Assembly: GCA_963924555.1 (NCBI GenBank)
Contig: OZ004590.1
Span: forward strand, 2,085,001-2,149,000
DNA from: Crambe crambe
Lineage: Eukaryota > Porifera > Demospongiae > Poecilosclerida > Crambeidae
Direction: 5' to 3'
Length of the DNA stretch: 64,000 bases
In this document: positions 57,101-64,000 of the stretch, one piece after another
Layout: every line of letters starts with the position of its first letter
Numbering within the stretch: position 1 is the first letter of the stretch
Translations under genes and position numbers: made by a program
The notes under the pieces: model-generated
Seen by the model: only the letters and a program-made list of their open reading frames with translations
Databases searched by the model: none
Told to the model about the DNA's origin: nothing

Positions 57101-57883
57101 ACAGCATATAAACATGTTGTATTTCTACAAGGAAACATTGAGTATATGACTAAAGCTCACCTTCCTTATGCCATTCCAGCTATCTTTTGCATTTGTTCCT
57201 TCGTTGCTGTTCTTCCTCTACTGCTTATCACTTACCCACTGTGTAACAAGGTGATCCTGTTCCTAGGAATCGAGGAAAACTGCATTGTCAAGTTCACATC
57301 TAGACTTATACCCATCACCAAAATAAAACCTTTTCTTGACTGTTTTCAAGGTACATTCAAGGACAATTATCGTTTCTTTGCTGGATTGTATTTCATGTAT
57401 CGTGTTAGTATCTTATCTTCCAGGTTTGCAACTGGAGTCATACAAATATATGTGATAATAGAGCTTCAACTGATAGCCATGTTGGCCTTACATACGATTA
57501 CTTGGCCTTACCAGAAAAAGATACACAACATCATTGATTTCTTGGTTTTGACTAATTTAGCAATCATAAATACACTGAAATCGCTGAATTTTTTCTACGC
57601 TGAAAATGGGAAGAGATCAGGAAATAAGTCTCATATCATTCACTGGATTCAGCTTTTCTTCACTTACCTCCCCCTCTTTGGTCTTATCTTGTGGTGCTTT
57701 CTCTATGCCGCTCACAAGTTCAAGATCGTGTCGAGGATCAAGAAAAAAATGGGCAGCATAAGTAGAACAGAGCATGATGGACATTTTTCTGATGATGAGG
57801 ACAATGAGGATTTTTATGACCGAGATCGAATTCTTTCATATCGTTTGGTAAAAGGAAGGCGATTGGAGAATTTAGTAACCTAA
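54167..57883 (+). CDS. Beta-helix ectodomain, multi-pass membrane protein (1238 aa), single exon
   Basis: Start chosen at 54167 because a signal peptide follows at once (VLFTIFLLLQALS) and a TATA box lies just upstream. Residues about 25-560 carry Asn-rich repeats typical of a right-handed parallel beta-helix (SIINIEFTNCG, VNIEHSSFKGGS, NVTVLHSELKNNKA) with many N-glycosylation sites. About 640-800 is Cys-rich (CPPLYRWENGECVC, LCGKCEEGRAV). From about 810 to 1190 there are seven or eight hydrophobic segments, the first PITLLFLFVIFF and the last LPLFGLILWCFLY. The tail is acidic (SDDEDNEDFYDRD). It looks like a cell-surface receptor or adhesion protein; function unknown. Intact, unlike all its relatives in this window. 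Confidence 0.85.
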   Translation: MAKMVLFTIFLLLQALSISSSQKSCILNFNDSLDMQSCKLDIEINETIAVSGSSKTLLGGLKNRSKISCLSGTGVKFGHIKNLSIINIEFTNCGIRHNVSNTFIKSAIFIYNSRNVTIQNTHVEDSDGSGLVLMNNHMVNIEHSSFKGGSIKINYSDFNNVSISGGGGIFITFICSLKTECLDLNSCYCKNSTVVIRHSHFNDNYAKRLKNGTMFGDTTSCAFSGLSKGGGISLFLNNTSNNNVTVLHSELKNNKAQWSGGFRVVICSLATDNVINLQHSELKNNSVDDRGGGGIDIGFVGNEVSGNVVNVHSVILTGNHALFGGGASLFTYLAHNQDNNTFNMSNCTWKQNYAHYGAAFYVSPQIKEVIDKNMLPWLNFINCSFESNYIISEDITGIVRRMGDGIVMATGYTVNFAGNVTFANNQKGSCIYATSSIVHFSTHTYALFLNNTAWQGAGIALYGFSLIIASEQSRITFCNNSVSNRGAAIYYYSIDKNAYIHTRTCFIQSTMTSWNFYGNKALKDPTYDNGVMRDDSIYASSSASCLSESNKLYGSAKYNICTQNMIPNFLPTTNNESHYDDGKLDLSSNERKIDDENTSIPFIPGKEFKLSRKRMNYSFTAHFHVSIKNHGNSNITRSKAYRYIRGYSLRLKGCPEDNATITLLESGFRKYFISFRVYAQHCPPLYRWENGECVCHSTADLNFVEFHKCNSSEYRASIRLGYWINYTHAGNLTSNTCTERSFALLTSYCPLGYCSRGVDEDNYIELPNDTLSISICNFRKEQLCGKCEEGRAVFFHSESFKCGKTELCHLGPLFYLLSEILPITLLFLFVIFFNISFTSGDLNGFIFFAQVYDTISKVGGSFITHSDSYSKISVAYRLIYKLFNFDFFDTDELSFCLWNTPSTLDILVFKYVTVIYALVLVLGTIWLIGFCSKFKCLKFRRPKYSVIQGLSAFLVMAYSQCSYISFSILNKITIYNGSTAYKHVVFLQGNIEYMTKAHLPYAIPAIFCICSFVAVLPLLLITYPLCNKVILFLGIEENCIVKFTSRLIPITKIKPFLDCFQGTFKDNYRFFAGLYFMYRVSILSSRFATGVIQIYVIIELQLIAMLALHTITWPYQKKIHNIIDFLVLTNLAIINTLKSLNFFYAENGKRSGNKSHIIHWIQLFFTYLPLFGLILWCFLYAAHKFKIVSRIKKKMGSISRTEHDGHFSDDEDNEDFYDRDRILSYRLVKGRRLENLVT

Positions 57884-58461
57884 ACTGTATGCTTGTATCA
57901 TTAAACTAATGGTCACATTAGCTATTATCCTTTTTTGTCTTCTTTCTTGTCTATTTTTCATAGTATTAGAGAACTTGGTGCTATCTGTATGTTTCATATC
58001 TTTGTATCATGCAATCATGTGAATTGTGCTTTATCTTCATAATAATAGTGTTTCATGTGACAAATTAATGACTACTGATGTGATGTGTCAACAGTTTGCT
58101 TTCCCTGCAAACCATGCTCACATGCATGCTCATGAATCTACTCATGCAGCTGTAAATCCAGACTGGGACAGAAAAACAAGTCTAGCTGGCTTCCTAACTC
58201 TGAGGTCAGTGATGTGGAGGTGTGATTAAACAGCTGACAAAATGAATAAAGTGTGCTGACTTTGCAGTGAACGATGCTAGCCAGTAGAGCTACAGTCTGA
58301 TTTTTAAACAAAGGTGGGGACAATGCTTGAATGTGAGACTTCAGCTTATTCAGTTTTCAACATCCTAGGGAATAAGGAGAACATGTAGCTAACAACAACA
58401 ACAACAACAATAACAAAAAAAAACACTCAGCTAACACCGTATAGGTAGCTATTTTCTAATA
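57884..58461. other. 3' flank, no gene
   Basis: AATAAA occurs at about 58242. Contains (CAA)n near 58395-58415. No coding region. Confidence 0.4.
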
Positions 58462-59527
58462 AGGGAAAAAGCATTTCGTGAAATGAAAAAAAGATGTAGG
58501 GATGACCACTGCTCAAAAAAGTAAGGAAACAAGAAGGATGGAAATGGGATCAATCTTTGTTCTGTATATCCAGCCAACAATCCCTACATATACACACATT
58601 ACTACACTATAATCTGAAGTTACCTGACGTATATGTAGGGATTGTTGGCTGGATATACAGAACAAAGATTGATCCCATTTCCATCCTTCTTGTTTCCTTA
58701 CTTTTTTGAGCAGTGGTCATCCCTACATCTTTTTTTCATTTCACGAAATGCTTTTTCCCTTACTTGTTCCTGGTCTTTTTTCCTCTCTTTTATGGTTTTA
58801 GCTATGATTAGAGTTCATTCTTCTATGTGTATGCAGGGACAGATGAAAGAAGTTCTCCAATAGCATACCAGCCCAATCATTTATCGAGTCAAGGTGTTGT
58901 GTTGTTGAGCCATACTTGGAGGTCGAAGATGCTGAAATAGAGTCTACCGTGGTGAATCTAAATCCCCGAATCGATACAGTAGTCTATCATCAGCTAGAGC
59001 TAGCTAGCTAATAGCTAGCTAGAGACAGCTGAGTAATATTATGATTTCGAATAATTGGATATTCAAATACATGCGCATGCGTATTATAGAAAAGATGGCT
59101 TCCTAATTGAATTAGTCGAGTGCTGTGCTCCATAGTGTCTCCTTTTTCATCGACTCTTTCGAGGATCAACGAGTAGAAAAGATCGTAGTTCGTAGAATTT
59201 GGAGTGGATTTGTCCAGAAATCATAGCTGTAGCTTGAGTGGTTCGAGAGATATGGTTGTCTAAGAAGAATAAGAAGAAGAATAATAATAGAGAAGAAGAA
59301 GAATATAGCGATTTACCTGCTTGCCGTATTTCTGAAACGGTAAGCTCCCTGGTCCTGAAACTTGGTCTGCACATTGTAGTAGGCTCTAGTAGGCTGGATA
59401 ATCATTCACAGTAGCTTTTGTTAGGTCTAAGTGGGGGAACTGGAATTTCACTTTTGTATTAGTCTATAGGCGGCGCGCGCGGCCGTCCGAGTCATCCCTA
59501 CATAGAGAGTGCTACCGCACTCTCTGA
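58462..59527. mobile_element. Second composite: D hairpin, block G, inverted family C
   Basis: 58462-58760 is family D copy 3 (arms as at 34375, TA flanks). 58763-59091 is block G, and 59092-59527 is family C ending GCACTCTCTGA before host T. This three-part order and length match 34375-35437 almost base for base, so the parts moved together. Confidence 0.85.
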
Positions 59528-60040
59528 TTGTTGACAAAATGTTTTGTTTGTTTTTTTGTTGTTTTTTTTACACTTTATTTCATGAACTTTTAGTTTTTTT
59601 AACTGTAACTTTATCACATTACAGTAGAAAACACTTTTATCTTAAAACACAGAAATTATTTTACGCATCCGTGAATACACATCACGTCATTTACGTTCCG
59701 TTTTTTTTTTTTTTTCTTTTTTTTTTTTCAATCAATTTATCACAAAAGCTAGACGCGTATTGCGGTTGGCGTATGTTTTTCCGTAAATAACATCATTGAT
59801 GGAAACTGAAGCTAATGGTCAGTAGATATTAAAGTGCAGCGGTGCGCTTGTGCGTTGATAGTCAATACCGGTAAATACCATTACGGAATATCGATCACGG
59901 AAAAATTATTAGATTCGAACGGAACGTGAATCCACTGAAAAAAAATTGAATACACTTCTGCGTATGACCTTTGACCCTCATTACCACAAAGTTGCAATAG
60001 CAGTGAAATCTGCAGTAGCTTCTTAGCTTCTAGTTTTGCT
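59528..60040. other. No gene; poly-T rich
   Basis: A long T-run (about 59700-59730) and AT-rich sequence upstream of the 2A-Death gene. Could include its promoter; no clear TATA. Confidence 0.35.
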
Positions 60041-62238
60041 ATGCCCATCAGTTTGGAACGGTGGAGAGCCAGCTTAGGGCACTCTCGCTCTCGTGTGTTC
60101 TGATGAAGTGCAAGAGATCTCCACGCGTTTGGGGAGCCGGAAGCTTACAGTTTCTATTTCAATTGGTGGCAGTGGCCTCGGAAGGATCGTGGGTCGTTAC
60201 TAAAAGTCTTGGTACGAAAATTATGAAGAGCTTGAAGAATTTTTCAGGGGGAAAATTACTGATTCAGAAGTCTTTCCTGCAGTATTCATTGTTTGTACCA
60301 CTGCCAGGAGTGTGGTTTGCAACTAAACAAGGTAGTTAATTCCTATACTGATCAGACATTTCTTGTAATAGCAATAAATGAATTCAAATTTGTGAGATGA
60401 GCAGCTAGCTAGGTGTGCTGTTATTGTTGTTGTGTGAGTCTACTATAGTAAGCTAGACCAGGTATCAGTGTGTTGTTGAATGTTCATGTGTTGTGAGATA
60501 GAGCTGTAGTTTATTATATGTGGGGAATCTGATGATGCAATAGAACTAAGATTTATAGTGTCTGGTTCTTGTAATGTGGTTATCACTCAAAATTAATTTC
60601 ATACAAAGTAGAATAGATAGCTATATCTTTGTGGTGGTATAGCATTGTGTCTACATGCATTGGCTTCAATACTTGTGGTAGTAAAGCCTTATGTCTACAT
60701 ATGTCTACATGTCTACATCGGTTTCAATAATTGATTTATAGTGGAACCTCCTACACTCCGAGAGAGGACAAATACCATTGCGGCAAATGTTATACCTTAA
60801 GGTGGGTATTATTGGCAGCTACTAATTTTAGCGTTTTAAGGGGATACTGTATTTGGTGGGTATTAATTTTAGCTATTTTGAGCTTTGTGTATTCTATGTA
60901 GTTTCATATGAAGTTGCTTCAAGAATATCAGGCATGAACAATACAATGCATTATTGTGTCAGTAACTATCATCAGAGAGTTAGTTTTTGTAGATTGAACA
61001 AAAAGGATCTTCACTGGGAATAGTTGATACTTCAATCACCTGTCACTCCTGCCTTTTTCCACCCTACTGCTGCCATTCTTGAGTCCATGAAATCAGAAGT
61101 ATCCGAAACAGACTCTGATGAAGACAATAGCGATCTAGCTAGCTATAACTCCGCCAGGACACTCAAACAGCTAGCACCATTTTTGTTCAATATTACTTCT
61201 AATTATACGAAATTTTATTATTAGCGCATGCTTATAGCGAATAAAGGCCCACTCGCTAAATTCGCTAAATTAACAAGTCGCCAATAATGCCCACCTTAAG
61301 GTAAACCCTAAAGAAGAATAACCTCTTTTACAAAAACAAAAGGATGACTCTCCAAGCTAGTGTATCCACTGTAATTTAATGGTTCCAATAATTCACAGAT
61401 TCATGCACAGTAGATAAGTGATGGATGTAGCATGAGAAGAGTAGAACAATTTTTCATTTTTAATTCCATGCATATTATTTTTTATGGTTTAATTTGTATA
61501 GGTCACACAACCTCCAGCCTCTGTGAGAAGTGAAAGACCTGTGGAGGATCTGACCGATTTTCATGTACAGCATTTCATATAATTGTTATTACTAGCTCAC
61601 TGCTTTACCTCTCAGGAGATGTGGAGACCAATCCAGGACCAGAACAGTGTACGTTTCTATATAATACTAGGGTATGTTCGTGTAACATATTCAATCGGCG
61701 AGCGAAGCAGTTGGTGAAAGTCATTTGTACTTTGACTGATATCTCGAGCTCCCGTTGACATGACCAGAGAGTGGCTCGCTTCCCTTGCCAATTATAGCTA
61801 CGTAGGCACGTGCATACATAATTATGTATAAAGGAAAAAATATATATGCTAAATAAAAAGGCCATGTAGGGTTAGTCTGTACTTTTACACTACATGGCCT
61901 TTTTATTTAGCATAAATTTTTTCCTTTCACTTGTTTGTTTACTTTTTATATGATCTCATTTTTTTAAATTTAATTAAAGAGGCTAGCTAGCTAGCTAGCT
62001 AGGTACTGGTTGGCACGCGCATATGTATGTGATCGTGACATATGCTTGTGTGACAAATGTCATCATTAATTTCAAAATGGCTGACATAGTAATGAAAAGT
62101 CGTTTGATATGACTGATTATTTTGGAGGAAAACTGTGTGGATAACAATGGTAAAAGCAAATTGTGTGATTATAACACCACAAATTTGATTGTCATAATAA
62201 GTGAAAGGATCATGGAGTTACAGCCGTCAAAGAAAATC

Positions 62239-62276
<38 letters not shown>

Positions 62277-63994
62277 GAATCATAAAAATTTTAGATTTAG
62301 ACAGCGGCTGGTGCCGACTGTTGATGCTGTTCTGGGCAGGCATATCATCATCTTCTGCATTGTTTTCCAGATGTAAGAAGTTTAGTTGAGCCTGTAGCAA
62401 GAATAGAAGAGATACAGAGAGTCCAGTTTGTATTGTACTAATGAGAGAAGCCATGCCCATTCCGCTGAAACCCTACATAGACTGCTACCGCTGTCTGATA
62501 AAGGAAAAAATATTTATTCTATATAAAAGAAGTAGGGATGGCTGTGTGTGGTTCAAAAAAAATAAATTAGTAATATGGGAATGAACTTCAGTCAAGTAAC
62601 CCCTTACCCATCATCAATATTACACAACTACAAGCTAACTATTCCTACTTCACTCCCATGATAGCCCAAGATGGTATAAAGGGAGTGATGTAGGAATAGT
62701 TACGTAGCTTGTAGTTTGGTGATGGGTAAGGGGGTTACTTCACTCCCTTGTTGCTTTTTTTTTTCTTTTTTTAAACCGCAAACAGCCATCCCTACTTAAT
62801 TCTCCTTTTATTTCGAATAAATATTTGTTCGTCACCTTTTTTTATGTATCAGCTACAGATAGTCATAATGAAAATAATATGGTGCATGTATCTAGGATAT
62901 TATTAATCATAACCTCAGAGATACGTAACTATTGTTATTTTATTAAAGGGGAACAGGATGCTGTGATCCTCCTTTCCATCCCAGACATGTATTTATACAG
63001 TTGATTTTTACTGGTGTTGTACTTTATATACTTGATCAGAGTTGCATCAAGGCTTGATTCATAACCAGACCAGTGCCAGTTAGATGCGAGGTCAAGGTTC
63101 AAGAATCATGTGCATGGGGCGGGGCATATTTTATAAAAATGTCTGCCACTTTGTAGGTTGAAAGTTAGCAGGTTGGAAAATTATGACTTATTTAACATGT
63201 CGAGCTAAAGATAAAGGATTATAGCACACTGAGTAGATTGATATAAGAATTATAGCATTTGAATGAATGATGATGAACAACCAGATGAAAATGATGCCAG
63301 ATGAAAACGGCGAAAGTTGTCCTATGAAGGTATTCTAAGACAGAAGTTCTAAGACAGGAGTTGTTGATATAGTAGAAGAGAAGCATTCCTGCATACGTAA
63401 TTTGGTGCAATGGGGCAGCAATCCATGCCATCCATAATAATATACCCCATATACATAATAATTGTAGACTAACTCCACATCATGTAATGGAGACATAGTC
63501 ACACTATAGCTAAGCATATTTATTGTTCCAGCTATTCCAATTATACGACTTGGTGGACATATGTATACTTATAGCTAGGGACATCCCCAAGCCCATGCAT
63601 GTACATACATTATAACTATCATAGATACACTGATCCAGTATTAGCTACGTATGCCTGCATGCGAGTACTATAATGATTAAGCTACTTATACTACTGATTG
63701 TTTTAGATGCACTGATTCCCTCAAATTTGTTCAAGCTTGAGGATTTGTCAGTGGAGATTAAAGATGATTGGTGTAAAGTTGGAATAGCCTTGGGTGTATT
63801 GCCAACTCAACATGGAAGCATGAGCAGTGGAAGTGACATGGAACTTCATGGATTAAAGAGTGTGCTGTCATCATGGCTGAATCACTGTGGAGTGTATTTG
63901 GCCCCAGTTTCATGGGAAATGCTGGTACTGGCATTCGTACTATCAGGACACCAATCTCTGGCAGATAAAATCAGAAAAGATTATGGTGTAACTG
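60041..63994 (+). CDS. 2A-like peptide plus Death-type domain gene, 5' part (NLR-like?)
   Basis: Exons inferred: 60041-60092 (MPISLERWRASLGH..., GTGTGT donor, least certain), 61571-61648 and 63707-63994; the gene continues past the window. Exon 2 encodes a hydrophobic stretch (IIVITSSLLYLL) then SGDVETNPGP, a full 2A motif that makes the ribosome skip the Gly-Pro bond. All three exons join in phase 1, putting the 2A sequence in frame with exon 3. Exon 3 is a Death-fold-like helical domain (KDDWCKVGIALGV, VLSSWLNHCG, SWEMLVLAF, LADKIRKDYG) ending at a GTGAGG donor. Skipping would release a short N-terminal signal-like peptide from the Death-domain protein. In the known sea-urchin NLRs, 2A precedes Death, NACHT and LRR; here the later parts are out of view. 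Confidence 0.65.
61830..61935. repeat. Family J minimal foldback, intron of the 2A-Death gene
   Basis: GCTAAATAAAAAGGCCATGT and its complement ACATGGCCTTTTTATTTAGC are separated by about 20 bases: only the outer arms of family J. Confidence 0.8.
61936..62345. repeat. Repeat I, with unoccupied element-H site
   Basis: Matches 27270-27505 plus 29314-29480, the two flanks of element H, as one continuous sequence. A (GAT)n microsatellite occupies 62240-62274. Confidence 0.7.
62497..62830. repeat. Foldback MITE, family K copy 4
   Basis: AAGGAAAAAATATTTATTCT at the left with its near complement at the right. Inner arms CTATTCCTACTTCACTCCC and complement. Confidence 0.75.
62831..63706. other. Intron of the 2A-Death gene, no other gene seen
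   Basis: AT-rich with short frames only, ending in a TTGTTTTAG acceptor at 63706. Confidence 0.4.
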
Positions 63995-64000
63995 GTGAGG

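Noticed and set aside
60061-60339. 92-codon frame beginning with GTG as a separate gene
   Set aside because: No ATG start and no recognisable domain; it overlaps the probable first exon and intron of the 2A-Death gene, though it could contain an alternative exon.
62240-62274. Poly-Asp or poly-Ser coding stretch
   Set aside because: It is a (GAT)n microsatellite in an intron repeat; both strands give low-complexity frames.

Overview
This is an AT-rich, intron-containing animal sequence. Spliced Src-type kinase and SH3 exons, a Death-fold exon, a large multi-pass receptor-like gene and many short phase-matched introns point to an early-branching metazoan. A demosponge of the Amphimedon type is my best guess; that is inference from gene content, not a database match. 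Most of the window is transposable elements nested in one another, and real host exons are a small fraction.

Layout. 0-12.7 kb: a small coil exon (845-903) and a split SH3 domain (12341-12677) that look like the 3' end of one gene copy. They are separated by miniature elements, a tandem array of 230-bp units (2638-3783) and a hAT transposon with perfect 8-bp target duplications (5547-8132). 13-18.1 kb: broken Ty3/gypsy pieces, one LTR and a Tc1/IS630-type transposase relic. 19.1-26 kb: a roughly 6.9-kb nest of palindromes, one inside another. 26.1-38.1 kb: a Src-like pseudokinase exon, then a coil exon, then a C-terminal SH3 domain, all phase-compatible. They span introns filled with a Mutator-like element and a 5.6-kb hAT that itself carries a 2.8-kb insertion. 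38.7-57.9 kb: one intact 1238-codon gene for a beta-helix ectodomain plus multi-pass membrane protein, with at least five broken relatives on both strands. Between them lie a gypsy gag-protease fragment and a 4.9-kb TIR element carrying both a Tc1-type transposase and an intact five-exon BEN-domain gene. 58.4-59.5 kb: another palindromic composite. 60.0-64.0 kb: the 5' part of a gene that joins a 2A-like ribosome-skipping motif to a Death-type domain and runs off the window.

How things fit. The coil exon plus SH3 occurs twice (845/12341 and 30011/37880), so the kinase-coil-SH3 gene is probably a tandem duplicate whose first copy starts left of the window. The multi-pass family has been expanded and broken repeatedly by insertions. 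The 2A-Death gene has the architecture expected of the N-terminus of an NLR-type immune receptor, but no NACHT or LRR is inside the window.

Most novel candidates: the 2A-Death gene start, the transposase plus BEN-domain two-gene transposon, the pseudokinase with a C-terminal SH3, and repeat families showing A|T insertion with no target duplication and a conserved terminal hairpin.
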